Below are positions 23,867 through 36,658 of a stretch of DNA of 45,080 bases, piece by piece. Source of the DNA: Aestuariicoccus sp032586235 (GTDB taxonomy: Bacteria > Pseudomonadota > Alphaproteobacteria > Rhodobacterales > Rhodobacteraceae); NCBI RefSeq assembly GCF_032586235.1, contig NZ_JAWHTD010000033.1, positions 1-45,080 on the forward strand, written 5' to 3'. The notes below the pieces were generated by a model that saw nothing but the letters and a program-made list of their open reading frames with translations, had not been told where the DNA came from and did no database searches. The translations under genes and the position numbers were made by a program. Position 1 is the first letter of the stretch; every line of letters begins with the position of its first letter.

Positions 23867-24445
23867 ATGCCGATCATCACAAGGGCCGAGCGCCCGTTCG
23901 CTACCTCGGGGCAGGCGTTGGACTGGTACGAAACCGTCTTTGAAGTCATCGACATGCGGTCGTTCTCGAACCTGTGGTTTTGGATCGCGCTGGCGGTTGT
24001 GTGGTCGTCGGCGGCGCATTGGGTGCTGGGCGTTCCCTTCGACATGGTGACGCGGGCCAGGCGCAAGGGCGGCCAGGCGACCGAAGACCTGCACGACATG
24101 GTGCGCGTCAACACCACCCGCATCCTCTTTATCGCGGCCGAGGCCGGGGTCTGGATCGTCGCACTGGGGTCCGCCTTTGTGACCGGGTTGGCGGTGCTGG
24201 GCTTTTACTACGGGATCGAGCTGGCGCAGGCGGTGTTCCTGCTGGCCTTCCCGATGTCGCTGGTCGGCCTGCTGAGCGTCACCACCGCCCGGCGCATCCG
24301 GCGCGAGGCGCTCGAGGGTGCGGCGCTCTGGCGGCGGCTCTGGCTGCACCGGGTCTGGACGCAGGTCATCGGGATGGTGTCGATCTTCGTCACTTCGCTC
24401 TGGGGGATGTACCAGAACCTCAGTCTTGGCGCGTTGCACGGTTGA
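23867..24445 (+). CDS. Four-helix membrane protein, 'component of SufBCD complex' family
   Basis: A 192-residue integral membrane protein. Four hydrophobic segments can be seen: LWFWIALAVVWSSAAHWVLG, ILFIAAEAGVWIVALGSA extending to GLAVLGFYYG, LAQAVFLLAFPMSLVGLLS, and VIGMVSIFVTSLWGMY. The conserved block DWYETVFEVIDMRSFSNLW marks a Rhodobacteraceae family usually labelled component of SufBCD complex, a name that I think rests on weak evidence. It is divergent from hemB and 33 bases upstream of mfd. The ATG at 23867 gives a start typical of the family. Its function is unknown. Confidence 0.7.
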   Translation: MPIITRAERPFATSGQALDWYETVFEVIDMRSFSNLWFWIALAVVWSSAAHWVLGVPFDMVTRARRKGGQATEDLHDMVRVNTTRILFIAAEAGVWIVALGSAFVTGLAVLGFYYGIELAQAVFLLAFPMSLVGLLSVTTARRIRREALEGAALWRRLWLHRVWTQVIGMVSIFVTSLWGMYQNLSLGALHG

Positions 24446-24478
24446 CGCCCGCCCCCACAAGGCCCATTTGACCGCCTC

Positions 24479-27934
<3,456 letters not shown>

Positions 27935-27988
27935 GCGCCCCCTGCCGAGGAAAGGCCGCAAGGGCTTGACGAGGCGCGCCCCCCGCCC

Positions 27989-28258
27989 TCAGTGGTAGTT
28001 GAATTCGCCCACCACCTGCCGCCATTCCCCCGGCGCGATCATCTTGCGGTGGGTAAAGCGCACCGAATGCAGCGGGCCCTCGATCTCGTCCTGCCAGAAC
28101 TCGATGAACTTGAAGAGATTTGGATGATCCGGGGCCAGATCGTAATCCTGCCAGATATATGTGTTCAGCACATTCCGGTAATCGGGCATCCGGTAAAAGA
28201 ACTCTGCCGTGGTCAGCCCGTATCCGCGCAACATCAGCTCTGTCTCGCTTGGTGTCAT
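27989..28258 (-). CDS. Usg family protein
   Basis: An 89-residue protein of the Usg family, small alphaproteobacterial proteins first named for an open frame near trpF. The family pattern is clear: TTAEFFYRMPDY, then NTYIWQDYDLAPDHP and LKFIEFW-type segment written here as FKFIEFWQDEIEGPLHSV, ending in EFNYH. The aromatic, acidic composition suggests a soluble globular protein of unknown role. AAGGTG precedes the ATG. It is convergent with mfd and divergent from gyrA. Confidence 0.85.
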   Translation of the reverse strand: MTPSETELMLRGYGLTTAEFFYRMPDYRNVLNTYIWQDYDLAPDHPNLFKFIEFWQDEIEGPLHSVRFTHRKMIAPGEWRQVVGEFNYH

Positions 28259-28453
28259 ATCGCACCTTCATCGTTGACTGTCGATATTTCGAATCATGCC
28301 AAGGTGATCTTTACTTTTCAATAAAAACAGTGTGTTAGCAGGCGCTCCCCTTGGCTGCCAGAAATAGCCCTCCGATGGCATTGCGCCCCATATCCTGTCT
28401 CTGATATACCTTTTGCAACTAAATATGGCAGCATCCCAGGACAGGCCCTTCAC

Positions 28454-31201
28454 GTGAGCGATACGCCCGAACCCCCTGATAACACGGACGAAACCCGCCC
28501 GGAAAAGCCTCTGCACGACGGACCGTCGATCTCGATCACCGACGAGATGAAGGCCTCCTACCTCGATTACGCCATGAGCGTGATCGTCAGCCGCGCCATT
28601 CCAGATCTGCGCGACGGCCTGAAACCTGTGCACCGTCGCATCCTTTATACGCTCTGGGAAAACGGCCAGACCAAGTCCAAAAGCTACCGCAAATGCGCGA
28701 CCGCCGTGGGCGACGTCATGGGCCGCTATCACCCCCATGGCGACAGCGCGGTCTATGACGCGCTGGTGCGCATGGCGCAGGATTTCTCGATGTCGCTGCG
28801 GCTGATCGACGGTCAGGGGAATTTCGGCTCGATGGACGGCGACCCGCCCGCCGCCTACCGCTACACCGAAGCCCGGCTCGAATCCTCGGCTGAAAGCCTG
28901 TTGACGGACATCGACAAGGAAACCGTCGATTTCGTCCCGAACTACGCCAACGAACGCCAGGAACCCACCGTCCTGCCCGCGCGCTATCCAAACGTGCTGG
29001 TCAACGGCGCCGAGGGGATCGCGGTGGGCATGGCCACGCGCATCCCGCCGCACAACCTGGGCGAGGTGATCGACGCCACGCTGGCGCTGATCGAAAACCC
29101 CGATCTCAGCTCGGAACAGCTGATCGACTACATTCCCGCCCCGGATTTCCCGACCGGCGGCGTGATCCTGGGCCGTTCGGGCGCGCGCAAGGCGTATCTC
29201 GAGGGCCGCGGCAGCGTGATCATCCGCGCCAAGACCCGGATCGAGGAGATCCGCAAGGACCGCTACGCCATCGTCATCGACGAGATCCCCTATCAGGTCA
29301 ACAAGGCCACCATGATCGAGCGGATTGCCGAAACCGTTCGCGACAAGAAGATCGAAGGCATCGCCCATGTTCAGGACGAATCCGACCGCTCAGGCGTGCG
29401 CGTGGTGGTCGAGCTCAAACGCGACGCCACCGCCGAGGTGGTGCTGAACCAGCTTTTCCGCTTCACCCCGATGCAGACCTCGTTCGGCTGCAACATGCTG
29501 GCGCTGAACGGCGGACGGCCCGAACAGCTGACCCTGCGCAGCTTCCTGACCGCCTTCCTCGACTTCCGCGAGGACGTGGTCGCCCGCCGCACCGCCTATC
29601 TGCTGCGCAAGGCGCGCGAACGCAGCCATATCCTCTGCGGTCTGGCCGTGGCCGTCAGCAATGTCGACGAGGTCGTGGCGACCATCCGCGCCTCCGCCGA
29701 CGCCGCCGAGGCGCGCGAAAAGCTGATGACCCGGCGCTGGCCCGCGGGCGACATCCTGCCCTATATCGCGCTGATCGACGATCCGACCCACAAGGCCAAC
29801 GACGACGGCACCTACAACCTCTCCGAGGCGCAGGCCCGCGCCATCCTCGACCTGCGCCTGCAACGCCTGACCCAGCTCGGCGTCAAAGAGGTGACGGACG
29901 AGCTCGAGGAACTGGCAGGCAAGATCAAGGAATATCTCGACATCCTCTCCAGCCGCGAGCGGATCATGGAGATCATCTCGGACGAGTTGACCGAGGTAAG
30001 AGACAAATTCGCCGTCCCGCGCCGGACCGAGATCGTCGACTGGGCCGGCGACATGGAAGACGAGGACCTGATCGAGCGTGAAGACATGGTCGTGACGGTC
30101 ACCCAGTCGGGCTATATCAAACGCACCGCACTGGCCGACTTCCGCTCGCAAAAGCGCGGCGGCAAGGGGCTGTCAGGCATGGCGACCAAGGACGACGACG
30201 TGGTCACCACGCTCTTCGTCGCCAACACGCATACGCAGCTGTTGTTCTTCACTACCGACGGGATGGTCTACAAGCTCAAGACCTGGCGTCTTCCGCTGGG
30301 CGGGCGCACCTCGCGCGGCAAGGCCATCGTCAACATCCTGCCGATCCCCACCGGCGTCAGCATCGCCGCGATCATGCCGGTGGACCGCGACGAAGAGGAT
30401 TGGGTCGACCTGCAGATCGTCTTTGCCACCAGCGCCGGCGACGTGCGCCGCAATGCGCTGTCGGATTTCACCAACGTGATGCGCAACGGCAAGATCGCCA
30501 TGGACCTGCCCGAAGGGGTCGAGCTGGTGAACGCCCGCATAGCGTCCGAGGATGACGACATCATGCTGGTCACCGATTCCGGCCGCGCGATCCGCTTTCC
30601 TACCACCGCCGTTCGCGTCTTCAAGGGGCGCAAATCCACCGGCGTGCGCGGGATCCGGCTGTCGAACGGCGACCGGGTCGTGTCGATGGCCGTGATCCGG
30701 CATTTCGAGGCCAGCCCGGACGAACGCGCCGCCTATCTGAAGATGCGCCGCGCGGTTGCGGGCCTTGCCGACGATGCCGAGACCCCCGAGGAAGAGGGCG
30801 TCAGCGCCGACGCCACCATCAGCCAGGAACGCTATGCCGAGATGTCGGCGGCCGAGAACCTGATCCTGACCATCACCGCCAAGGGCACGGGCAAGCTCAG
30901 TTCCAGCCACGATTACCCGGTGCGCGGCCGCGGCGGCCAGGGGGTCATGGCGATGGACAAGGCCCTGCGCGGCGGCCCGCTTGTGGCCTCCTTCCCGGTC
31001 GAGATGGACGACCAGATCATGCTCGCCACCTCCAAGGGCCAGTCGATCCGCGTGCCGGTCGAGGGGATCTCGTTCCGTTCGCGCAACGCCGGTGGCGTCA
31101 AGATCTTCAACACTGGCGCGGGCGAGACCGTGGTCAGCGTCGCCTGGATCGCCGATCAGGGCGAGGCCGAAGACGGGGACGAGGGCGAACCCGTCGAATA
31201 A
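28454..31201 (+). CDS. gyrA: DNA gyrase subunit A
   Basis: A 915-residue GyrA, the breakage-reunion subunit of DNA gyrase. The N-terminal domain has the active-site Tyr near 137 in AAYRYTEARL. The quinolone region reads HPHGDSAVYD with serine and aspartate at the positions equivalent to E. coli 83 and 87, so no classical resistance change is present. The C-terminal pinwheel begins near 530 and contains the GyrA box QKRGGKGL, which separates it from ParC. Start codon is GTG at 28454, chosen because it gives the usual short acidic N-terminus. Two acidic tails (around 775-790 and the last 12 residues) are normal for the group. Confidence 0.96.
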   Translation: MSDTPEPPDNTDETRPEKPLHDGPSISITDEMKASYLDYAMSVIVSRAIPDLRDGLKPVHRRILYTLWENGQTKSKSYRKCATAVGDVMGRYHPHGDSAVYDALVRMAQDFSMSLRLIDGQGNFGSMDGDPPAAYRYTEARLESSAESLLTDIDKETVDFVPNYANERQEPTVLPARYPNVLVNGAEGIAVGMATRIPPHNLGEVIDATLALIENPDLSSEQLIDYIPAPDFPTGGVILGRSGARKAYLEGRGSVIIRAKTRIEEIRKDRYAIVIDEIPYQVNKATMIERIAETVRDKKIEGIAHVQDESDRSGVRVVVELKRDATAEVVLNQLFRFTPMQTSFGCNMLALNGGRPEQLTLRSFLTAFLDFREDVVARRTAYLLRKARERSHILCGLAVAVSNVDEVVATIRASADAAEAREKLMTRRWPAGDILPYIALIDDPTHKANDDGTYNLSEAQARAILDLRLQRLTQLGVKEVTDELEELAGKIKEYLDILSSRERIMEIISDELTEVRDKFAVPRRTEIVDWAGDMEDEDLIEREDMVVTVTQSGYIKRTALADFRSQKRGGKGLSGMATKDDDVVTTLFVANTHTQLLFFTTDGMVYKLKTWRLPLGGRTSRGKAIVNILPIPTGVSIAAIMPVDRDEEDWVDLQIVFATSAGDVRRNALSDFTNVMRNGKIAMDLPEGVELVNARIASEDDDIMLVTDSGRAIRFPTTAVRVFKGRKSTGVRGIRLSNGDRVVSMAVIRHFEASPDERAAYLKMRRAVAGLADDAETPEEEGVSADATISQERYAEMSAAENLILTITAKGTGKLSSSHDYPVRGRGGQGVMAMDKALRGGPLVASFPVEMDDQIMLATSKGQSIRVPVEGISFRSRNAGGVKIFNTGAGETVVSVAWIADQGEAEDGDEGEPVE

Positions 31202-31206
31202 CGCGA

Positions 31207-31237
31207 AAAGGCCCTCGCCACATCGGCGAGGGCCTTT
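31207..31237. terminator. Bidirectional terminator between gyrA and the M32 peptidase gene
   Basis: Arms AAAGGCCCTCGCC (31207-31219) and GGCGAGGGCCTTT (31225-31237) pair perfectly over 13 bases around ACATC. The A and T runs at the ends of the stem make it work on both strands. It starts five bases after the gyrA stop, and the convergent carboxypeptidase gene ends at 31261. Confidence 0.85.
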
Positions 31238-31260
31238 CGGTTCCGGCGAAGCCCGGGGCG

Positions 31261-32736
31261 TTACAGCCCGTAAATCGCGCCGAATTTATCCTCGAGATAA
31301 GCCAGCAAAGGCGCCTCGGACGGCGCGCCGCCGCAGGCCTGTTCGATGACCTCGCGCGGGTGGTAAAGCCCGCCGTGCCGCTGCACATTCTCGCGCAGCC
31401 AGCCGGTCGCCGCCTCCAGATCGCCCGCGCCCAGCTTGTCGTCCAGATCCGGCACCGCGCGGCGCAGCGCCTCGTGCAGGCAGCCGGCATAGACATTGCC
31501 CAGCGAATAGGTCGGGAAATAGCCGAAAAGCCCCACCGACCAATGCACATCCTGCAGCACGCCGTTCGAGGGCCGGTCAACGGCAAAGCCGAAATCCGCC
31601 TCGAACCGGTCGTTCCAGGCGGCTTCCAGATCGTCCACCTCGAGCGCGCGAGAGATCAGCGCGCGCTCCAGATCGAAGCGCAGCAGCACATGCAGATTGT
31701 ATTGCACCTCGTCCGCCTCGGTACGGATAAAGCCGTTCTGCACGCGGTTCACCACCGCATAAAAGCTGTCCTCGTCCGGGATGCCGAAATCGCCGAAGGT
31801 GTCCACCATCTGGCCATAGAGCCAGCCGCAAAACGCGCGGCTGCGGCCCAGCTGATTTTCGTAGATGCGGCTCTGGCTTTCGTGCACGCCCATCGACACG
31901 CCCTGCCCCAGCGGCGTCAACCGGTAGGCCGGGTCGATGCCCTGCTCATAGGCGGCGTGCCCGACCTCGTGGATGGTCGAGTAAAGGCAGTTGAAAGGAT
32001 CGGTGGGATTGGTCCGCGTGGTGATGCGCACATCGTCGCCCGAGCCCGAGCTGAACGGATGCACCGCCTTGTCCACCCGCCCGCGCGCCATGTCGTAGCC
32101 AAAGGTCTTGGCCACGGCGCGTGTCAGCTTCATCTGCGCGGCCTCGTCGAATTCCTGCCCCAGACCGTCGGGGATGGGATGCGCCAGCACCTTTTCGCGC
32201 AGCTCGACCAGGCGCGGGCGCAGCGCACCGAACATCGCCTCCAGATTGGCGGCGGTGGCGCCCGGTTCGTAATCGTCCAGCAGCGCGTCATAGACATCGC
32301 CTCCGTCCGACAGCGCGGCACCCTCTTCACGTTTCAGCGCCAGCACCTCGCGCAGGGTCGGCGCGAAAGCGTCGAAATCGTCCGCCGCGCGGGCCTCGGC
32401 CCAGATGCCCTGCGCGGCCGAGGTGACGCGGGCGATCTCGGCGGCCAGCCGCGCGGGGATCTTCGACGTGCGTTCAAAGCTGCGCCGGATCTGGCGCAGT
32501 TGCGCCTGCCCGACCGCGTCCAGCGCGCCGTGGTCGATCGCCGCCAGCCAATCGCCGACCCGTGGGTCGGTGCGGCGGGCGTGCAGCACGCCCTCCATCG
32601 CGGCCATTTCCTCGGCCCGCTGTCCGGCCGCGCCGCGCGGCATCATCGTCTCTTGATCCCAGCCCAGCCGACCGGCGATCTGCGACAACGCGACCGTCTC
32701 GCGGGTGTGCTCCATCAGGGCGTCAAAAGCGTTCAT
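31261..32736 (-). CDS. Carboxypeptidase M32 (thermostable carboxypeptidase 1 family)
   Basis: A 491-residue zinc carboxypeptidase of family M32. The metal site is TIHEVGHAAYEQG, a HEXXH motif, with downstream family blocks GVSMGVHESQSRIYENQLGR (third ligand Glu), DEVQYNLHVLLRFDLE and YSLGNVYAG. It removes most C-terminal residues from peptides in the cytoplasm. AAAGGAT precedes the ATG at 32736, which overlaps the ctaA stop by one base (TGATG), so the two are translationally coupled. Upstream frame extension to 32850 lies inside ctaA and is not used. Confidence 0.93.
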   Translation of the reverse strand: MNAFDALMEHTRETVALSQIAGRLGWDQETMMPRGAAGQRAEEMAAMEGVLHARRTDPRVGDWLAAIDHGALDAVGQAQLRQIRRSFERTSKIPARLAAEIARVTSAAQGIWAEARAADDFDAFAPTLREVLALKREEGAALSDGGDVYDALLDDYEPGATAANLEAMFGALRPRLVELREKVLAHPIPDGLGQEFDEAAQMKLTRAVAKTFGYDMARGRVDKAVHPFSSGSGDDVRITTRTNPTDPFNCLYSTIHEVGHAAYEQGIDPAYRLTPLGQGVSMGVHESQSRIYENQLGRSRAFCGWLYGQMVDTFGDFGIPDEDSFYAVVNRVQNGFIRTEADEVQYNLHVLLRFDLERALISRALEVDDLEAAWNDRFEADFGFAVDRPSNGVLQDVHWSVGLFGYFPTYSLGNVYAGCLHEALRRAVPDLDDKLGAGDLEAATGWLRENVQRHGGLYHPREVIEQACGGAPSEAPLLAYLEDKFGAIYGL

Positions 32737-33881
32737 CAGCGGGATCCTTTCAAGGATTGAAACACGGGGTATTGCGCGGCAAAGCGCGCGCGCAGGATCA
32801 GCACCCAAAGCAGCACCGCCCCGAACTGGTGTACGATGGCGATCTGCCACGGCGCCATGTACAGCACGGTCACGATGCCCAGCACCATCTGCAGCACCAT
32901 CATCGCCATCACCGCGTTGAAGCGATAGCGCGTGTCGGTGTTGGGCGAACGGCGCGCGCGCAGCCAGACGACGATGCCGAAGGCCATCAGCAGATAGCCC
33001 GCGATGCGGTGCATGAACTGCACCAGCCCGGCGTTTTCAAAGAAGTTGCGCCAGACCGGCTCGATATCGAAGGGGAACGGCGGCAGGAACGCACCCGCCA
33101 TCAGCGGCCAGTCGTTATAGGTGCGGCCCGCGTCGATGCCGGCGACCAGCGCGCCCAGCAGGATTTGCAGAAAGGCGAAATGCATCAGCCCCGTGGACAT
33201 GCTGAAAAGCCGCGCCTCGCGCGAGCGGCGCGCCTGCATCAGCGCGCGCTCTTCTCGGCCAAGCTGGAAGACATACCAGGCGATCAGGCCGAGGATCACG
33301 AAGGCCAGCCCCAGATGCGTCGCAAGGCGGTAGCTGGCCACATCCAGCATCTCGCCCCCCAGCCCCGAGGCCACCATCCACCAGCCGATCGCCCCCTGCG
33401 CGCCGCCAAGCGCGCCGAGGCCCAGCAGGCGAGGCGTCCAGCCGGTGGGGATCTTCCGCGCGATCAGGAAGCCGAAGAACCCGATGGCCCAGACCAACCC
33501 GATGAACCGGCCCAGCTGGCGGTGGCCCCATTCCCACCAGTAGATGAACTGGAATTCCGCCAGCGACATGCCCTTGTTCTGCAACTGGTATTCCGGGATG
33601 GCGCGGTATTTCTCGAATTCCGCCTCCCAGGCGGCGGCATCCATGGGGGGCAGCGCGCCGGTGATCGGGCGCCATTCGGTGATCGAAAGCCCGCTGTCGG
33701 TCAGCCTTGTGAGGCCCCCCACGGCGATCATCACCACCACGAGCGCGAAAAGTAGCATCAGCCAGAGGCGGATCGCCCCGCGCGCGCCGCGCTTGCCTGC
33801 GTCGATCATGCCGCCCGCGGGCTTGTCACCGCGCGAGGATTGCGTGCCAACCTCTTCGAAAAGCTTGCGATTTCCGCTCAT
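32736..33881 (-). CDS. ctaA: Haem A synthase, type 2
   Basis: A 381-residue polytopic membrane protein that oxidises haem O to haem A for aa3-type cytochrome oxidase. About eight hydrophobic segments are visible, the first being LWLMLLFALVVVMIAVGGLT. Conserved blocks are GLTRLTDSGLSITEWRPITG, the haem-ligand histidine segments WEWGHRQLGR and RLATHLGLAF, and in the second half MHFAFLQILLGALVAGIDAG, FMHRIAGYLL and IAIVHQFGAVLL. The alphaproteobacterial form lacks the cysteine pair of Bacillus CtaA. GGAGAGAGG precedes the ATG. Transcribed with trmJ upstream and the M32 peptidase downstream. Confidence 0.93.
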   Translation of the reverse strand: MSGNRKLFEEVGTQSSRGDKPAGGMIDAGKRGARGAIRLWLMLLFALVVVMIAVGGLTRLTDSGLSITEWRPITGALPPMDAAAWEAEFEKYRAIPEYQLQNKGMSLAEFQFIYWWEWGHRQLGRFIGLVWAIGFFGFLIARKIPTGWTPRLLGLGALGGAQGAIGWWMVASGLGGEMLDVASYRLATHLGLAFVILGLIAWYVFQLGREERALMQARRSREARLFSMSTGLMHFAFLQILLGALVAGIDAGRTYNDWPLMAGAFLPPFPFDIEPVWRNFFENAGLVQFMHRIAGYLLMAFGIVVWLRARRSPNTDTRYRFNAVMAMMVLQMVLGIVTVLYMAPWQIAIVHQFGAVLLWVLILRARFAAQYPVFQSLKGSR

Positions 33882-33933
33882 GCCTCTCTCCTTGTCTGGG
33901 CCGAAGATAGGGCCGCCGCGGGGCGGCGTCCAG

Positions 33934-34680
33934 TCATCCGCCGCGCTCTTTCCAGCGCACCATTTGCCGCAGGATGCCGTGCAGCATCTGCACATCCGCG
34001 CGCGTCAGGGGCATCCGGCTCCAGAGGTTGCGCAGGTTGACCTTCATGTTCTCGGCCTTGGCGGCGGGAAAGAAGAACCCTGCCTCCTCCAGCCGCTCTT
34101 CGTAATGGCGCGCGAGATGCGCCATCTCGGACGCATTGGCCCAGTCGGTGCCCGCCAGCTCATGGGCCAGCGCCGTCACCTCGGCGGTGTTGCGCCGCCA
34201 TTCGTAACCGGTCAGCAGCACGCATTGCGCCAGGTTCAGCGACGGGAAATCGGGGTTCACGGGGACGCTGACGATGGCGTTTGCCAAAGCGATGTCCTCG
34301 TTTTCAAGCCCCGCGCGTTCGGGTCCGAAAAGCACCGCCACCTTTTCGCCGCCCGCGATCTTTTGCGCCGCGACGCGCATCGCCTCTTCGGGGCTGTAGA
34401 CGGGCTTGGTCAGCCCCCGCTGCCGCGCCGTGGTGGCGAAGACATAGGTGCAATCGGCCACCGCGCCCTCAAGCGTGTCGGTCAACATCGCCTCATCCAG
34501 CAGACGCCCGGCCCCGCTGGCCATGGCGTCGGCCTTGGGGTTGGGCCAGCCGTCGCGCGGCGCGACGATGCGCATCCGGTCGAGCCCGAAGTTCCACATC
34601 GCCCGCGCCGCCGCACCGATGTTCTCTCCCATCTGCGGGCGCACCAGAACGAAGGCGGGTTGAGGCGTGTCGCTGGGCAT
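33934..34680 (-). CDS. trmJ: tRNA (cytidine/uridine-32 2'-O) methyltransferase TrmJ-type
   Basis: A 248-residue SPOUT methyltransferase of the TrmH/TrmJ family. Motif 1 is VLVRPQMGENIGAAARAMWNFG, split as the N-terminal PQ..NIGA block; motif 2 is VLFGPERAGLENEDI, and motif 3 SVPVNPDFPSLNLAQCVLL, all of which form the SAM-binding knot. A C-terminal extension of about 80 residues (HYEERLEEAGFFFP ... MLHGILRQMVRWKER) is typical of TrmJ, which methylates position 32 of tRNAs. GGAGGA precedes the ATG. It is divergent from the TfoX-N gene and lies 52 bases upstream of ctaA. Confidence 0.9.
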   Translation of the reverse strand: MPSDTPQPAFVLVRPQMGENIGAAARAMWNFGLDRMRIVAPRDGWPNPKADAMASGAGRLLDEAMLTDTLEGAVADCTYVFATTARQRGLTKPVYSPEEAMRVAAQKIAGGEKVAVLFGPERAGLENEDIALANAIVSVPVNPDFPSLNLAQCVLLTGYEWRRNTAEVTALAHELAGTDWANASEMAHLARHYEERLEEAGFFFPAAKAENMKVNLRNLWSRMPLTRADVQMLHGILRQMVRWKERGG

Positions 34681-34801
34681 GGCTCCTCCAAAAGCTTTGA
34701 TGGCGACTTACGTCGGCGGCCCGTAAAGAACAAGGCGCGTGCGAAACTTCTGGGGGATCGACATCCCCCGGCGTATGGTTGGCCACAAAGAAAGGGACAC
34801 C

Positions 34802-35137
34802 ATGCCAGCAGACCCCGGACTTGTGGACCTGATGCGCGACGATATCGGCGCGCGCCCCGGCCTGCGCGAAAAGCGCATGTTCGGCGGGCTGTGTTTCATG
34901 CTGGACGGGCATATGTTCTGCGGTGTGCACAAGGACGGCGCGATGTACCGCGTCGGCAAACCGCGCGAGGCGCAGGCCATGGCCCTGCCCGGCGCGCGGC
35001 CCATGGCCTTTACCGGCCGGCCCATGAAAGGCTTCGTCGAGGTCGCGTCCGAGGACATGGGCGATGACGCCGCCCGCGCCGAATGGCTGCGCCTGGCGCT
35101 GGAGAACGTGGCCAGCCTGCCGCCAAAATCGGCCTAG
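34802..35137 (+). CDS. TfoX/Sxy N-terminal domain protein
   Basis: A 111-residue protein that corresponds to the TfoX N-terminal domain alone: KRMFGGLCFMLDGHMFCGVHKDG and the C-terminal MKGFVEVASEDMGDD. TfoX/Sxy regulates competence genes in gammaproteobacteria, but short stand-alone domains in alphaproteobacteria have no known role, and a link to competence is not supported here. AAAGAAAGGGA precedes the ATG at 34802; an in-frame ATG at 34739 is rejected because it adds residues unlike the family. Divergent from trmJ. Confidence 0.85.
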   Translation: MPADPGLVDLMRDDIGARPGLREKRMFGGLCFMLDGHMFCGVHKDGAMYRVGKPREAQAMALPGARPMAFTGRPMKGFVEVASEDMGDDAARAEWLRLALENVASLPPKSA

Positions 35138-35194
35138 CCCCTTGGCACCGCTCCACTTTGCGCGGTATAGCCACCGCAACCGCAGGAGCGCACC

Positions 35195-35815
35195 ATGGCA
35201 GAGCCCGAGCAGCCGCAGATTTACCTCATCACCCCGCCCGAATTCGACCTCAGCGCCTTTCCCGCGCAATTGTCGGCGGTGCTGGAAAGCGCCGACATCG
35301 CCTGTCTGCGCCTCAGCCTCGCCACCCGCGACGAGGATCGCATCCTGCGCGCCGCCGACGCGGTGCGCGAGGTGGCCCATGCCCATGACGTGGCGCTGGT
35401 GATCGACACGCATGTTGTTCTGGCGCAGCGGCTGGGGCTTGATGGCGTGCACCTGACCGATGGCGCGCGGTCGGTGCGAATGGCGCGCAAGGAACTGGGG
35501 CCCGACGCCATCGTCGGCGCGTTCTGCGGCCAGTCCCGCCACGACGGTATGAACGCGGGCGAGGCGGGGGCCGACTACGTCAGCTTCGGCCCGGTCGGCG
35601 CCAGCACGCTGGGCGACGGGGCCGTCGCACCGTTCGAACTTTTCGACTGGTGGTCGCAGATGATCGAGCTGCCGGTGGTGGCCGAAGGCAGCCTTGACGC
35701 CGATCTGGTGCGCGCGCTGGCCCCGGTCACGGATTTCTTCGGCATCGGCGAGGAAATCTGGGGCACGGACGATCCCGCCGCCACGCTTAGGGCGCTGACC
35801 GAGGCGATGGGCTGA
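35195..35815 (+). CDS. Thiamine phosphate synthase-like (ThiE/TenI) protein, probably not a true ThiE
   Basis: A 206-residue TIM barrel of the ThiE/TenI family, recognised by LGLDGVHLTDG and GADYVSFGPVGAST. Several ThiE catalytic positions are altered: the QxRxK-type pyrophosphate site reads CLRLSLA, the Mg-binding ND pair reads DT in VIDTHVVLA, the HLGQxD segment reads HLTDG, and the TxTK phosphate loop is ASTLG. It may bind a related ligand or be a TenI-like or regulatory paralogue. AGGAG is placed well before the ATG. It is convergent with olsA, with three bases between stops. Confidence 0.8.
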   Translation: MAEPEQPQIYLITPPEFDLSAFPAQLSAVLESADIACLRLSLATRDEDRILRAADAVREVAHAHDVALVIDTHVVLAQRLGLDGVHLTDGARSVRMARKELGPDAIVGAFCGQSRHDGMNAGEAGADYVSFGPVGASTLGDGAVAPFELFDWWSQMIELPVVAEGSLDADLVRALAPVTDFFGIGEEIWGTDDPAATLRALTEAMG

Positions 35816-35818
35816 CCG

Positions 35819-36658
35819 TCAGTCCTCGGTCGCCTTGATCGCCAGCGCGTGCCCGTCGCGCACCTGGCCCTCCAAGTATCGGGCGAGCGATTTGCGGTTG
35901 GGAAATTCATCCACCGCGACAGGCGGATGATAGATCAGCTCGACCCGGCCCTGCCGTCTGGCCGCGAGCATGGTCACCAGATGTGGGCCAAAGTCCATAT
36001 CCCCCCACCAGCCGTAGAACCGCGGATCGGCGCCACCGGGCGCGTGATAGACGACACTGACCGGCTGGATGCTCATGTCATGGCGCAGGTTTTCCGCGAA
36101 GAACGCCGCGAAGAGCGTTGATTTGAATGGCAAAACCCGCATTCCGTCGGTCGACGTACCCTCGGGGAAAAACAGCAGCCGATGCCCCTGCAACAACCGC
36201 TCGCGAAAGGTCTCGGTCTGGGCGGCGGCCTCGCGCGGGTCGCGGCGGATGAACACCGTGCCGGTCGCGCGGGCCAGCCAGCCGATCCCGGGCCAGCCCG
36301 CGACCTCGGATTTCGACACGAAATAGACGTTCTTGCGGGCGTTGAGCGCAAAGATATCCAGCCACGAGGAATGGTTGGCCACCACCGCGCCCGGCCCCTT
36401 GATGCGCGGGCCGCGCACCGTCAGCGGCAGCCGCAGGATAACAAAGGCCATCCGGCAGACGCCTTGCGTGATCCAGGGTGTGACCGGGCGGCGCATCCCG
36501 AAAACCGGACGCTCGACCAGCCGCACCAGCAACAAGAGCCCCAGACCCCCGAAGGTCACCGCCCCCAGCGCCCCGCCGCGCCAGGCCACGCGCCACCAGC
36601 CGCCCGGGCCGATGCGCGGCGGCGGGGGCGGGTCCTCGTCTGACCATGTCGGGCTCAT
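35819..36658 (-). CDS. olsA: Lyso-ornithine lipid O-acyltransferase (1-acylglycerol-phosphate acyltransferase family)
   Basis: A 279-residue membrane-associated acyltransferase of the PlsC family. The catalytic NHSSWLD motif (His96, Asp101) and the substrate block FFPEGTSTDG (about 163-172) are present. A hydrophobic segment near 30-46 anchors it. Its ATG overlaps the stop of the olsB-type gene by four bases. OlsB and OlsA together make ornithine lipids: OlsB attaches a 3-hydroxy-fatty acid to the amine of ornithine and OlsA adds the second acyl chain to its hydroxyl. The overlapping pair favours this over a general PlsC, though OlsA homologues can also make phosphatidic acid. Confidence 0.85.
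   Translation of the reverse strand: MSPTWSDEDPPPPPRIGPGGWWRVAWRGGALGAVTFGGLGLLLLVRLVERPVFGMRRPVTPWITQGVCRMAFVILRLPLTVRGPRIKGPGAVVANHSSWLDIFALNARKNVYFVSKSEVAGWPGIGWLARATGTVFIRRDPREAAAQTETFRERLLQGHRLLFFPEGTSTDGMRVLPFKSTLFAAFFAENLRHDMSIQPVSVVYHAPGGADPRFYGWWGDMDFGPHLVTMLAARRQGRVELIYHPPVAVDEFPNRKSLARYLEGQVRDGHALAIKATED

Noticed and set aside
28738..28770. Quinolone-resistance changes in gyrA
   Set aside because: The region reads GDSAVYD with the sensitive serine and aspartate.
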